Positions 25,767 to 35,906 of a stretch of DNA of 48,151 bases are shown here, one piece after another. Below the pieces are notes generated by a model, which worked only from the letters and a program-made list of their open reading frames with translations, was not told where the DNA came from and did not search any database. The stretch is from the NCBI GenBank assembly GCA_947625805.1, contig CANQPT010000010.1:1-48151 (forward strand), read 5' to 3'. Each line of letters opens with the position of its first letter. Position 1 is the stretch's first letter. Origin of the DNA: an uncultured Clostridia bacterium (GTDB taxonomy: Bacteria; Bacillota; Clostridia; Oscillospirales; CAG-272). The position numbers were made by a program, and so were the translations under genes.

Positions 25767-27635
25767 ATGAAACGAATCGTTACTTTTTGTTTGGCGCTGG
25801 CGCTGATTTTCGCTCCCGTCGGCTCTTATGCCGCGTCCTTGAATCCGCAGAGTACGTCGGAGATCGCCGTTGCGTCCAATCGGTTAAAGCAATATGCGGC
25901 GACGCCCGGCTCGGATGCATATCCTGCCGAGGCGTACGATCAAGTGGTCGCTCAAATGAAATTATGCGCGGAGAAGATCGACTTTACCGCGTACTCGATG
26001 ACGGCGGAAGAGCTGGAATATCTGATGTTGGATATTACCAATCTGGAAGCCGAACTTTTTCAGCTTGAGAATGCTTATTGGTATAGTTACAATCAATCCG
26101 ACGGCAAGGTGACCGAGTTGAGACCCAACTATTCGGTGACCGGAAGCGAATATGAAAGTCGGCTTGCCGTCGTGCGCGCCGAGGCGGACGCCATCATGGC
26201 TACCGTGGACAATTCATGGAGCCAGACCGAAAAAGCGCTTTACCTGCACGATCAGATCGCGGCACGGTACGATTACGATAAAACGTTGAACATTTATGAC
26301 GTATACGGCCTTGTGACCGAAGGACACGGCGTGTGCGAGGCATACGAACTCTGGTACGGATACCTTCTCGGAAGGGCCGGGATTCAAAGCGACTACTGCA
26401 TCAGCGATCAACTCAGCCACGTCTGGAATTTGGTGTGTATCGACGGCAGTTGGTATCACGTGGACGTGACATGGGACGATCCGACCTTTGTGAACACCCA
26501 GCCATCCAACCCGCTGGGACACGTGACCCACGAGTATTTTCTGCGCTCGGATGCGGGCTTTTCCGATCATCCCGGGTATATGGATGACCGCACCTGCAAC
26601 AGCACCCTTTACGACAACGCGGGCTGGGCCGCCGTGGAAACGCCCATCGTTCCGCTGAAAGACAAATGGTATGCTTACTACGATCATACCATTCGCGAGT
26701 TCAATATGCAGACCAAGGCTTGCGGGACGAATATTCTGTGGCCGAGCAATCGCGATGGAATTTACGATCCGAGCGTGTACGGCAGTCCCGCCACGTACAC
26801 CGGTCTGTCCGCTTTTACCAGCGTGTTGCTTTTCAATAATGAAAACTACATCTTTGTGCTGGATCCTGTCACCGGAGATCTGCAGATCTATGATGTGCCT
26901 ATGTACGGCACGGACACCGTACTCCGCGGTACCTATGCCGACTCGGACGGTATGCTGTACTACTCGCTTTTGCGGGCATCCAGTAAGCGTTATGAGAATT
27001 ACAGCGTGCATATCTCGCTTTTGACCATCGACCCGTACTGGCTTCCTTTTACGGACGTGAAGATCGGAAAATGGTATTATGATGCGGTCAATTACGCATT
27101 TCGCAACAATCTGTTCAACGGTGTGTCGGATACGCTGTTTGCGCCCGACAAGGCTATGAACCGCGCCATGCTGGTCAGTGTGCTCTACCGCATGGAGGGC
27201 AGCCCGGATGTGAGCGGAGTTTCCAACACCTTTCAGGATGTGGCGGCTGGAAAATACTATACGGACGCGGTACTGTGGGCTTCTTCCAATGATATCGTCA
27301 ACGGTACAAACCCCGGCGTATTCTCGCCCACGCACGATATCACCCGTGAGCAAATGGCCACCATTCTCTATCGCTATACGCAAAAGAAGGGATATCTTAC
27401 CGACCAAAGCGCCGATCTGTTCCTTTTCCCGGACGGATCCGATACCTCAAATTACGCAAGCGAGGCTCTGTCCTGGGCCAATTCCGTAGAACTGATCACC
27501 GGATCCAAGGCGGGGGATCAGGTGTTGCTCAAGCCCAAGGGAACGGCTACCCGTGCGCAGGTCGCCACCATTCTCATGCGTTATCAGGCGCTGGATCTTG
27601 TAATGGCAGAGCTGGACGAGCCGGACCAAGAATAA
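25767..27635 (+). CDS. Secreted transglutaminase-like (Cyk3/TgpA-type core) protein with C-terminal SLH domains
   Basis: Signal peptide. 'YGLVTEGHGVCEAYELWYGYLLGRAGIQSDYCISDQLSHVWNLVCIDGSWYHVDVTWDDP' (Cys/His/Asp triad). Three SLH repeats at the C-terminus. Confidence 0.9.
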   Translation: MKRIVTFCLALALIFAPVGSYAASLNPQSTSEIAVASNRLKQYAATPGSDAYPAEAYDQVVAQMKLCAEKIDFTAYSMTAEELEYLMLDITNLEAELFQLENAYWYSYNQSDGKVTELRPNYSVTGSEYESRLAVVRAEADAIMATVDNSWSQTEKALYLHDQIAARYDYDKTLNIYDVYGLVTEGHGVCEAYELWYGYLLGRAGIQSDYCISDQLSHVWNLVCIDGSWYHVDVTWDDPTFVNTQPSNPLGHVTHEYFLRSDAGFSDHPGYMDDRTCNSTLYDNAGWAAVETPIVPLKDKWYAYYDHTIREFNMQTKACGTNILWPSNRDGIYDPSVYGSPATYTGLSAFTSVLLFNNENYIFVLDPVTGDLQIYDVPMYGTDTVLRGTYADSDGMLYYSLLRASSKRYENYSVHISLLTIDPYWLPFTDVKIGKWYYDAVNYAFRNNLFNGVSDTLFAPDKAMNRAMLVSVLYRMEGSPDVSGVSNTFQDVAAGKYYTDAVLWASSNDIVNGTNPGVFSPTHDITREQMATILYRYTQKKGYLTDQSADLFLFPDGSDTSNYASEALSWANSVELITGSKAGDQVLLKPKGTATRAQVATILMRYQALDLVMAELDEPDQE

Positions 27636-27660
27636 ATAGATTACGGCAAAAGACAAACTA

Positions 27661-27702
27661 CCCGAAGAAGAGCGTTCTTTTTCTCTTCTTCGGGCAGTTT
27701 TT
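27661..27702. terminator. Intrinsic terminator between convergent genes
   Basis: CCCGAAGAAGAG cgttcttttt CTCTTCTTCGGG CAGTTTTT. Confidence 0.85.
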
Positions 27703-29062
27703 ACGTGCGCAGTTTTTCCGCGTCGTCCAGAATGGTCTTTGCGTGGGAATAGAGGGGGGATACGTTGATCGAGAAGGTGCGGGAGACCTTTTCATTTGAG
27801 AAATCCAACAGATATTCGCCGACCCCATGGTAGGGAAGATAGATCGTTCCGTTGACAATGCCCGGCGCGCTTGGGAGCGCAAAGGGATCGTTTTCAGAGG
27901 AGGACAGCAGATCGCTTACGGTGGAGCCGGGTGCGGTCACCCGGAACGAGCCGGTGCTCAGCGGCTGCTGGGGCAGGACCGAATATCGGATGGATATCGG
28001 AACACACACGGCCTGTGTGCCGCCTACCGTGACCAGATCAATGTTTGTGCCCAGTTGTATAAAGACCAACTCTCCCAGGTCTACCTGGGTGTTTTGCAGG
28101 GCGATGTGGGAGCGCAGGCCGTCGGCGGGCTGTACGTTCCAGCAGGTGACGCAAACGCCGTTTGTATAACGGTGTCCCACGGTTGTGCCCCGCGTCTGCC
28201 CGCATTGGGTGCATTTCTCGGGGCTTTGACAGGTAGCCGGGGCGTAGGTATGGCCGGTGGCAGGCTCGGTCGTTTGGATCTCTTTGTATCCGCAGACACT
28301 GCACGTGGAAGTTTTGCTGCCATCCTGGGTACAGGTGGGGGCAACGGTCACGGGCGCCTGCATGGTATGGGGCAGCTTTTCAATGACGTGAGTCTCCCGT
28401 TTGCTGCAATTTGTGCACATTTGCACATACTTGCCCTCACGGGCGCAGGTGGCCTCCACCCGCTCGTTTTCCAGTTCAAGCCAGTAGTGCCCTTTGGGCG
28501 GAATGACCTCGATCTCTTCTTTTCCGCAGAGAGCGCAGGTCCTTTTTTTCTCGCCCTCGTTTTCGCAGTCGGCCTCCTTTGTGATCTTGGTCCTCATGTT
28601 GTGACCGAGCGCTTCCAGCGTGACCTGATCCCGCACGAAATTACACAGCTTGCAGACGTTCTTTGCCGTGCCCTCTTTGGTGCAGGTCGGCTCTTTGATG
28701 GTAATCTGTTCAAATTCATGGTTGCAGTTTACCACAGTGCCATCGCTTGTCGGCTCTGTTCCGCCGCCGTGGGTGCTCTTTTGCGACGCGGAAATGAGCA
28801 GTACGGTGGGCACGAAGATGGCAATCAGCGCTACTGCCGCCGCGCAAACGGCGGTCAAAATGCGCCCGCGCGGCGAGCGCAGAAAGGCAAGGAATGTATT
28901 GGAGCTCTGAGACGTGCCCTCGGCTGCGGCCGTATCCTCAGGGAAGAGGTATTCCTCCTGCGTTATGTCGCCTACGATGGTGATCAGTTCGGATTCGGGT
29001 GGGCTTTGAGAAGCCAATTCCGGAGCCGTACGGCGGGTCACATTTTTTATACGGTACTTCAT
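27701..29062 (-). CDS. Membrane-anchored extracellular protein with Cys-rich (CxxC...GH) repeats
   Basis: N-terminal cytoplasmic segment, TM 'ILTAVCAAAVALIAIFVPTVLLISA'. About five repeats like 'TCTKEGTAKNVCKLCN..ALGHNM', 'TCTQDGSKTSTCSVCGYKEIQTTEPATGHTY'. Beta-rich C-terminus. Confidence 0.7.
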   Translation of the reverse strand: MKYRIKNVTRRTAPELASQSPPESELITIVGDITQEEYLFPEDTAAAEGTSQSSNTFLAFLRSPRGRILTAVCAAAVALIAIFVPTVLLISASQKSTHGGGTEPTSDGTVVNCNHEFEQITIKEPTCTKEGTAKNVCKLCNFVRDQVTLEALGHNMRTKITKEADCENEGEKKRTCALCGKEEIEVIPPKGHYWLELENERVEATCAREGKYVQMCTNCSKRETHVIEKLPHTMQAPVTVAPTCTQDGSKTSTCSVCGYKEIQTTEPATGHTYAPATCQSPEKCTQCGQTRGTTVGHRYTNGVCVTCWNVQPADGLRSHIALQNTQVDLGELVFIQLGTNIDLVTVGGTQAVCVPISIRYSVLPQQPLSTGSFRVTAPGSTVSDLLSSSENDPFALPSAPGIVNGTIYLPYHGVGEYLLDFSNEKVSRTFSINVSPLYSHAKTILDDAEKLRT

Positions 29063-29232
29063 TTTTCTTTCAGTCCCTCTTGTCCATTCAATTTTAAGCT
29101 ATATTCATCATAACACAGTTTATTCCTACTTTCAAGTAGAATATTCTGAAACATATCTTTATTTTTCTTAAATTATTCTTAATTTTTCTTAACAAGATCC
29201 GGGCGGAGCGTTTTTGCGTCCGCCCGGGTTTT

Positions 29233-30120
29233 TTAGATCAAACCGTATTCGGAAAGCAGTGTGCCGATTTTTTCCCGGTTTGTTCGGTCCGGCGCGCACA
29301 GGGGCAGACGGACGTCCTCCCTGCAAAGCCCCATCAGCGACATGGCGTACTTGACCGGGACGGGATTGACCTCGCAAAACATGGCGGCCATGAGCGGCTC
29401 AAGGGCGATCTGCTGTTCGGCGGCGCCCTCGACGTCGCCTATCGCCCATGCGTCGTACAGGGAACACATACGTTCGGGGATCAGGTTGGAAACCACCGAG
29501 ATCACTCCTTGTGCTCCTACCGCAAGCAGGGGCAGGGTCAGGTCGTCATTGCCCGAATAGACCGTGAGCGCGTCTGCGCACAGCCGTCGGGTCTTTATCA
29601 CCTTGGCAAGCGAGGGAGATGCTTCTTTGACCCCTACGATGTTCGGATGCTCGCTCAGGCGGGCGTAGGTTTCGGGGGAGGTGTCCACGCAGGTGCGGCT
29701 GGGCACGTTGTATAGAATGATCGGGCAGTTTACCGCGTCGGCGATGGCGATGAAGGAACGGTACAGACCCTCTTGCGAGGTCTTATTGTAGTACGGGGTC
29801 ACTGTGAGCAGAGCGTCCGCGCCCACGTCGGCGGCATATCGGCTCATTTCTATGGCGTGAGCAGTGTCGTTTGAGCCCGTCCCCGCGATCAGCGGGATTC
29901 GTCCCCGCACCCGTTCCACCGCGAAGCGGATCAGCCGCTTGTGCTCAGCGTCGGTCAATGTTGCGTTTTCGCCGGTCGTGCCGCAGACCGCAAGCGCTGC
30001 GACTCCTGCCGTGATCTGTCGCTCGATCTGCTCCTCCATGGCTTCAAAGTCAATGCTTGTTTCCCGAAACGGCGTGCAAAGCGCGGTGCAAACACCGCGA
30101 AATATCGGCTCTTTTTTCAT
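29233..30120 (-). CDS. dapA: 4-hydroxy-tetrahydrodipicolinate synthase
   Basis: FRGVCTALCTPFRETSIDFEAMEEQIERQITAGVAALAVCGTTGENATLTDAEH...YYNKTSQEGLYRSF...LYNVPSRTCVD. Confidence 0.95.
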   Translation of the reverse strand: MKKEPIFRGVCTALCTPFRETSIDFEAMEEQIERQITAGVAALAVCGTTGENATLTDAEHKRLIRFAVERVRGRIPLIAGTGSNDTAHAIEMSRYAADVGADALLTVTPYYNKTSQEGLYRSFIAIADAVNCPIILYNVPSRTCVDTSPETYARLSEHPNIVGVKEASPSLAKVIKTRRLCADALTVYSGNDDLTLPLLAVGAQGVISVVSNLIPERMCSLYDAWAIGDVEGAAEQQIALEPLMAAMFCEVNPVPVKYAMSLMGLCREDVRLPLCAPDRTNREKIGTLLSEYGLI

Positions 30121-30174
30121 GATTTACCCTCCCGCTCTTGAAAAAGCGGCGTTTTCGCTGTATAATAAACTTAC

Positions 30175-31263
30175 TTGAATGAAAGTTGGATGGATATGAC
30201 GATAGAAAACAGGCCCCGGCCGACCGAACTGCTCACCCATGATTTTTACTACGAATTGCCCGAACGGCTGATCGCCCAGCATCCCGCCGATCGGCGGGAT
30301 CAGTCGAGACTGCTGGTGCTCCGCCGGCAGACGGGCGAGATCGAGCACCGGATCTTTCACGATGTGATAGAGTATCTGAATTCGGGCGACGTTCTGGTGG
30401 TCAACGATTCCAAGGTCATTCCCGCGAGGCTGTTAGGCAAAAAAGCAGACACGGGCATCGACATGGAGGTGCTGCTTCTGCGGGAGCACGCCCCGGACGA
30501 ATGGGAATGCTTGACCCGTCCGGGCAGGCGTGCCCGCCCCGGTACTGTCATTGTATTCGCCGACGGAAAACTGCGTGCCGAGGTAAAAGAAATTCTGCCC
30601 GGCGGCAACCGGTTGGTGCGGTTACACTATGACCGGACCTGTCATACGCTGCCCGACCTGCTCGACGAGATCGGGATCATGCCGCTGCCGCCCTATATCA
30701 CCGAACGACTGACCGACGCCAGCCGCTATCAGACCGTATATGCCAAAACTGCCGGCTCTGCTGCGGCCCCCACCGCCGGCCTGCATTTTACCCCCGAATT
30801 GCTCGACGCCATCCACGCCAAGGGGGTCGCGGTCGTGCCGGTCATGCTGCACGTGGGCCTCGGTACCTTCCGTCCGGTCAAGGCCGAGCGGATCGACCAG
30901 CACAAAATGCACACCGAGTTTTTTACGGTTACCGAGCAGGCGGCCGGAACCATCAACGCCGCCCGTGCGGCGGGCGGCAGAATCGTGTGCGTGGGAACGA
31001 CCTCCTGCCGCACTCTGGAAAGCGCTGCCGACGAGGACGGGATCGTGCACGCCATGAGCGCCGACACCGGCATCTTTATTTACCCCGGCTATCGCTTTAA
31101 GGCCACCGATGCGCTGATCACCAATTTTCATTTGCCCGAGAGCACGCTGCTCATGTTGATCTCGGCCTTTGCCGGCAGGGAGAAAGTCCTTGCCGCCTAC
31201 GCCGAGGCCATCGAGAGGGAATATAGATTTTTTTCATTCGGCGATGCCTGTCTGCTCATGTGA
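30175..31263 (+). CDS. queA: S-adenosylmethionine:tRNA ribosyltransferase-isomerase (actual start may be ~30196)
   Basis: FYYELPERLIAQHPADRRDQSRLLVL...AAPTAGLHFTPELLDAI...LHVGLGTFRPV...TDALITNFHLPESTLLMLISAFAG. Confidence 0.96.
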   Translation: MNESWMDMTIENRPRPTELLTHDFYYELPERLIAQHPADRRDQSRLLVLRRQTGEIEHRIFHDVIEYLNSGDVLVVNDSKVIPARLLGKKADTGIDMEVLLLREHAPDEWECLTRPGRRARPGTVIVFADGKLRAEVKEILPGGNRLVRLHYDRTCHTLPDLLDEIGIMPLPPYITERLTDASRYQTVYAKTAGSAAAPTAGLHFTPELLDAIHAKGVAVVPVMLHVGLGTFRPVKAERIDQHKMHTEFFTVTEQAAGTINAARAAGGRIVCVGTTSCRTLESAADEDGIVHAMSADTGIFIYPGYRFKATDALITNFHLPESTLLMLISAFAGREKVLAAYAEAIEREYRFFSFGDACLLM

Positions 31264-31430
31264 ATATGCTTTTCAGAGATGACGGCGTTCAGTGACGCAG
31301 CCGAGTTGCGGGGAAAATCGGTGAACGGGGCCGACGTCTGCAAACTTAGCAAACGGCGGGTCGTGTCCGTAGAGACAATGAGAAGAGAATATGGCGCTGC
31401 AAAAAATAAATTCCGTATGAGGCCTTTGTC

Positions 31431-32348
31431 ATGAAACCAAAAGTACTCGCCGTTGTCGGCCCGACTGCGGTAGGCAAGAGCGCGCTGGCGATAAAACTGG
31501 CGCTGCGCTTTGGCGGAGAGATCATTTCCTGTGATTCCATGCAGGTCTATCGCGGCATGAATATCGGTACCGGCAAGGTCACTCCTGAGCAAATGCGCAG
31601 TGTGCCCCATTATATGTTGGATATCGTTGACCCGCAGGAAAATTTTTCCTGCGCTGAGTACGCCGAGCGGGCGACACAACTTGCAAAAGAACTTGCAGAC
31701 CGCGGCGTGTTTCCCGTCTTTTGCGGAGGAACCGGACAGTATCTCGACGCGGTGCTGACCGGGAACGTCTTTTCCCGGGCGGGGGAGGACCCGGTACTGC
31801 GTGCGGCGCTGTCCGTCCGGGAGAGCGGCTTGCTTTGGCAGGAATTAAAGGAAGTCGATCCGCTCTCGGCCGAGGCCATTCATCCCAACAATAAAAAGCG
31901 GGTGGTGCGGGCGCTGGAAACCTACTATCTGACCGGCATTCCCAAAAGCGAATGGGACAAGCATTCAAGGGAGCATGAAAGTCCCTTTGATGCGCTGATC
32001 ATCGGCCTTCGGGCGGACAGAGAAACCCTTGGGAACAGGATAAACGCCCGGGTGGACGGAATGATCGCACAGGGTTTGATCGACGAAGTGCGCTCTCTGG
32101 ATCTTCGGCCGGGAACGACTGCCGCAGAGGCGATCGGCTATAAAGAACTGCGCGCATATTTTGCCGGGCAGCAGTCGCTTGAGGAGTCGGTGGAACAGAT
32201 CAAGCGGGCCTCAAAGCAGTATGCAAAGCGGCAGATGACCTGGTTTCGGGCAAACGCCGCCGTACATTGGTTTGACACGGACAGATTGTCCGGCGAGCAA
32301 CTCAAAGACGAGGCCGGGCGACTGATTTCCGAATTTTTACAAACATAA
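31431..32348 (+). CDS. miaA: tRNA dimethylallyltransferase
   Basis: VVGPTAVGKSALAIKLALRFGGEIISCDSMQVYRGMNIGTGKVTPEQ...QYAKRQMTWFR. Confidence 0.97.
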   Translation: MKPKVLAVVGPTAVGKSALAIKLALRFGGEIISCDSMQVYRGMNIGTGKVTPEQMRSVPHYMLDIVDPQENFSCAEYAERATQLAKELADRGVFPVFCGGTGQYLDAVLTGNVFSRAGEDPVLRAALSVRESGLLWQELKEVDPLSAEAIHPNNKKRVVRALETYYLTGIPKSEWDKHSREHESPFDALIIGLRADRETLGNRINARVDGMIAQGLIDEVRSLDLRPGTTAAEAIGYKELRAYFAGQQSLEESVEQIKRASKQYAKRQMTWFRANAAVHWFDTDRLSGEQLKDEAGRLISEFLQT

Positions 32349-32368
32349 ATCGACGGAGGAGGAAAGAC

Positions 32369-33625
32369 ATGGACCGAAAATATCTGAGGACGGTTGCCAT
32401 ATCGGTACTCACGGTACTGCTGTGCGTGGGCGTGATTGCATATCTCGGCTATCATCTTTTTTCCTCGGACAAGGATGCGGTGGAGGTGCTGGCTGCGGAG
32501 AGCGTGACGGCAGAACTCAAGAGCGAATATACCGGGTATATCATGCGCAGTGAGCAGTTGCTTTATGCGCCCACCGCAGGCGGGATCAGTTATCGCTGTG
32601 CAAACGGGGAGAAAGTTTCCCGCGACAGCGTCGTCGCCCATGTGTACGACGGCGCGAACGGCGCCGAGGTGCGCGAGCAGTTGATGGAATATGACCAAAA
32701 AATATCCATTCTTTCCCACAGCAGTATTGACGAGGGGACCCGCTTGGGCGGCACTGCCTATATTGACGGGCAGATTAAAGAACTCTATCGTACCATTATG
32801 CGCAAAACCGAGGAAGGGGATATAGATTACGCCTTGCAGAAAAAGAACGAGTTGAATATCCTGCTCAACCGGCGCAAGGTATTGGTGGGCACGGTGGAAA
32901 ATTTTACAGAACAAAGCGAACGCTATGCCCGGTTAGAAGAGGACCTGATCGCGGGCCTGGGAAGCGCGCACGTCGAGATCACCGCTGCCTCCTCCGGGTA
33001 CTTTTTCACCGATGTGGACGGCTATGAGACCGTGTTCGATCCGTCGCTTGTCGCAGATATGACCATCGATGATTTTGACCGTATGATCGCCGCCGACCCG
33101 GTCACCGAGAGCGAGGGCGGCTACACGATCGGCAAGCTGGTGACCGACTTCAAGTGGTACCTGCTCTTTGAAATCGCCGTGGAGGACACAAAAAACTATA
33201 CCATCGGCTCGACCTACGAGGTGGTCTTTCCCTACAATGCAGATACGCATATCAGTATGTCCCTTGAGCGCATGATTACGCCTACCGAAGGCGGACGGTG
33301 TGTGCTGGTGCTTTCGGCCAGCGAAATGCCCGGCGATTTCAACTATTTGCGCTCCCAGACCGTGCAGATCGTCGAGCGCTCTTATTCGGGATACCGGGTA
33401 CCCACCTCGGCGGTGCGGGTGGTGGACGGTGTGCGCGGGGTGTACGTGCTGGAGGGCAGCACGGTCCGCTTTCGCAGAATCACTCCGCTCACCGAACTGG
33501 ACGGCTATATGATCGTGCAAAAGCAGAACACACTGGACGAGGATTCGGTCAAGTATGACTTGGGCTATTGCGAACTGGTCATTACAAACGGAAAAGATCT
33601 GTACGAGGGGAAGATCATAGAATGA
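32369..33625 (+). CDS. HlyD-like membrane protein of the ylm/division cluster
   Basis: Single N-terminal TM; HlyD-like C-terminal layout (VPTSAVRVVDGVRGVYVLEGSTVRFRRITPL). Directly precedes ylmE-sepF. Confidence 0.7.
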   Translation: MDRKYLRTVAISVLTVLLCVGVIAYLGYHLFSSDKDAVEVLAAESVTAELKSEYTGYIMRSEQLLYAPTAGGISYRCANGEKVSRDSVVAHVYDGANGAEVREQLMEYDQKISILSHSSIDEGTRLGGTAYIDGQIKELYRTIMRKTEEGDIDYALQKKNELNILLNRRKVLVGTVENFTEQSERYARLEEDLIAGLGSAHVEITAASSGYFFTDVDGYETVFDPSLVADMTIDDFDRMIAADPVTESEGGYTIGKLVTDFKWYLLFEIAVEDTKNYTIGSTYEVVFPYNADTHISMSLERMITPTEGGRCVLVLSASEMPGDFNYLRSQTVQIVERSYSGYRVPTSAVRVVDGVRGVYVLEGSTVRFRRITPLTELDGYMIVQKQNTLDEDSVKYDLGYCELVITNGKDLYEGKIIE

Positions 33626-34293
33626 ACGATTATCGCATGATAGAAGAACGGATCGCCTCGGTGCGCGAACGGCTTGCTCCCTATCCCGGCGTGCGCTTGC
33701 TGGCGGCCACCAAGACCGTCCCGCCCGAAACCATCAATTATGCCATCCGACAGTGCGGCATCGACCTGATTGGGGAAAACCGGGTGCAGGAATTACTCGA
33801 AAAGTACGACGCGCTGGCAAAAGAACGGGCGGAAATCCATTTTATCGGAACGCTTCAGAAAAATAAGGTCAAGTACATTGCGGACAAGGTCAGCATGATT
33901 CATTCGCTCGACAGCCTGCCCCTTGCCCTTGAAATCGAGCGTCGGTGCGGGGCCATCGGAAAGGTGATGGACGTGCTGATCGAGATCAATATCGCCGCCG
34001 AGCAGAGCAAAGGCGGCATTACCCCGGAGCAGTTAGACGATTTTTACGCGCAGATCGCACCGTTATCCCACCTGCGGGTTCGGGGGCTGATGACCATGGC
34101 GCCGGCAGGGGCCGGCGAGGACGGATGGCGCCGGTATTTCACCGAGGCCCGCGCCCTCTATGACCGCTTTTGTGCCGAGCACTTGAACGGGCCGGGCATG
34201 CTTTCGATGGGTATGTCCGACAGTTACGGGATCGCCCTTGAATGCGGGTCGACTATGGTCAGACTGGGAAGCGTGCTTTTCGGAAAACGCTGA
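33622..34293 (+). CDS. YggS/YlmE-family PLP-binding protein (PLP homeostasis)
   Basis: RLLAATKTVPPETINYAIRQCGIDLIGENRVQELLEKYDAL...IHFIGTLQKNKVKYI...LSMGMSDSYGIALECGSTMVRLGSVLFGKR. Confidence 0.93.
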   Translation: MNDYRMIEERIASVRERLAPYPGVRLLAATKTVPPETINYAIRQCGIDLIGENRVQELLEKYDALAKERAEIHFIGTLQKNKVKYIADKVSMIHSLDSLPLALEIERRCGAIGKVMDVLIEINIAAEQSKGGITPEQLDDFYAQIAPLSHLRVRGLMTMAPAGAGEDGWRRYFTEARALYDRFCAEHLNGPGMLSMGMSDSYGIALECGSTMVRLGSVLFGKR

Positions 34294-34537
34294 ATCGATG
34301 CGGGAAAATTCCGCCGGAAATGCGCTGTGAAACGCTGTGAAACCTTGAAAACCATACGGGATTTTTGCGGTTTTACGCCTGTTTCCGTCGGAATTTTCCC
34401 GCCCGTCCGTCCAGCTGATTGAATCATTGTTTTTCCGGGGCAAGAAACTATGCCCAAAACTATTGAAATTTGCAAATTTATGTGATATACTGTAAAAGAT
34501 AAAAGTGTAACTTGAAATTCTCGGAGGTAAAGGTAAG

Positions 34538-34993
34538 ATGGGAATTGTTGATAAACTCAATCAGTTGATGAACCCGGATTCAGTAGAGGATTACGATGAC
34601 GGCGATTACATGTTTGACGATGGTAACACCTCTTCAGGGTATGCGACCGATTATCAGCAACCCGGTTATGCGCAGCCGCAGCACCAGGGACAGCAGGGTT
34701 ATTCGCCCAATGCGCTGGAGCTTAAGGTAGTCAAGCCGGAGAAGTTCGAGGATGCGTCGCCGATCGCGGATCATCTGCTTTCGCGCCGTACCATCGTGCT
34801 CAATCTGGAGGATACCAACAACGAGGTTGCCCGCAGACTGATCGACTTCTTGTCCGGCGTCGCCTATTCGATTGACGGAAACCTGAAGAAGGTGGCCGAT
34901 CACACGTTTGTGATCACACCCAATAACGTGGTCCTGTCTGCGGAGCGTATGTCGCAGCCGCAGCGGAAGACGGATACATTCGGCGGGTTTTAA
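34538..34993 (+). CDS. sepF: Cell division protein SepF
   Basis: N-terminal MGIVDKLNQLMNPDS. C-terminal PIADHLLSRRTIVLNLEDTNNEVARRLIDFLSGVAYSIDGNLKKVADHTFVITPNNV. Confidence 0.93.
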   Translation: MGIVDKLNQLMNPDSVEDYDDGDYMFDDGNTSSGYATDYQQPGYAQPQHQGQQGYSPNALELKVVKPEKFEDASPIADHLLSRRTIVLNLEDTNNEVARRLIDFLSGVAYSIDGNLKKVADHTFVITPNNVVLSAERMSQPQRKTDTFGGF

Positions 34994-35070
34994 TCCGGTT
35001 ATATCGTATCTTTCCGTACCTCTCCCGCATTCCGTGGGAGGGGTATCAGCCGTTTTGGGAGGCATGACCT

Positions 35071-35337
35071 TTGGCACTGTTTTTGCTGCGTGGCGTTGTC
35101 CGTATGATTTTTATGGTGTTGCTGCTTCTTTTTGCTGCACGCGCACTGCTGTCCTGGTTTCAGGATACCGACCATGACGTTATTTCAAATCTTTATGAGT
35201 TGACCTGCGCCCTGACCGAACCGCTGATTATACCGGTGCGGGCTTTTCTTGAGCGTATCGGCATAGGCGGAGGAATGTTTGACTGGTCTTTTATGATCAC
35301 TTATTTATTGATTTTTATACTGAGTATGTTTTTTTAA
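35071..35337 (+). CDS. YggT family membrane protein (YlmG), TTG start
   Basis: Two-TM protein with 'ALLSWF...LYELTCALTEPLIIPVRAFLERIG' between sepF and divIVA. Confidence 0.85.
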   Translation: MALFLLRGVVRMIFMVLLLLFAARALLSWFQDTDHDVISNLYELTCALTEPLIIPVRAFLERIGIGGGMFDWSFMITYLLIFILSMFF

Positions 35338-35352
35338 GGGAGAGTTTGCCAG

Positions 35353-35904
35353 ATGATATCGCCCCATGAACTAAAGAATAAGGCGTTTACCCGCGCCATG
35401 CGGGGATATAATCCCACGGAGGTCGACGAGCATTTTGATTTCGTGCTGGCCGAATATACCGACTTATATAAAGAAAACGACGAGTTGGGTCGCCGGATTG
35501 CAAAATTGGAGGAACAACTCGCGGAATATTCCAAGGATTCCGAGGCGATTCGTACGGCGCTGCTCAACGCTCAAAAGGTTTCGGCCAAGATCGTGGACGA
35601 GGCCAACGCCAAGGCCGAATTGATTATCAAGAGCGTCAAGGAATCCTGCGACGCCAAACTGGAAGAGATCAAAGGCGACATCGTACGGGAGTGCGAGATC
35701 CTCAACACCCTGCGCCGCGTGCGGGGTGAGTACGAGGGACAGATAAAAGCGGCCATCGGGCAGAGCACGGCGGCGATAAATGCCCTGCCGGATCTGGAAA
35801 AGACCCTTGCGGGCGCGGACGAGGCGGTGCGCGGCATTTTGCAGAGCGTACGGGAAGAGATCAGCGCACAGTCAACAGAAGAACAGCAATCGGAGGAAGA
35901 ATAA
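35353..35904 (+). CDS. DivIVA domain-containing protein
   Basis: MISPHELKNKAFTRAMRGYNPTEVDEHFDFVLAEYTDLYKENDEL, then coiled coil. Confidence 0.92.
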   Translation: MISPHELKNKAFTRAMRGYNPTEVDEHFDFVLAEYTDLYKENDELGRRIAKLEEQLAEYSKDSEAIRTALLNAQKVSAKIVDEANAKAELIIKSVKESCDAKLEEIKGDIVRECEILNTLRRVRGEYEGQIKAAIGQSTAAINALPDLEKTLAGADEAVRGILQSVREEISAQSTEEQQSEEE

Positions 35905-35906
35905 TC

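Noticed and set aside
29199-29234. GC-rich hairpin CCGGGCGG...CCGCCCGG followed by TTTTTT on the plus strand, near the dapA stop
   Set aside because: Probably the dapA terminator, but the U-run is on the strand opposite to dapA transcription and no plus-strand gene ends there, so I did not list it as a firm feature.
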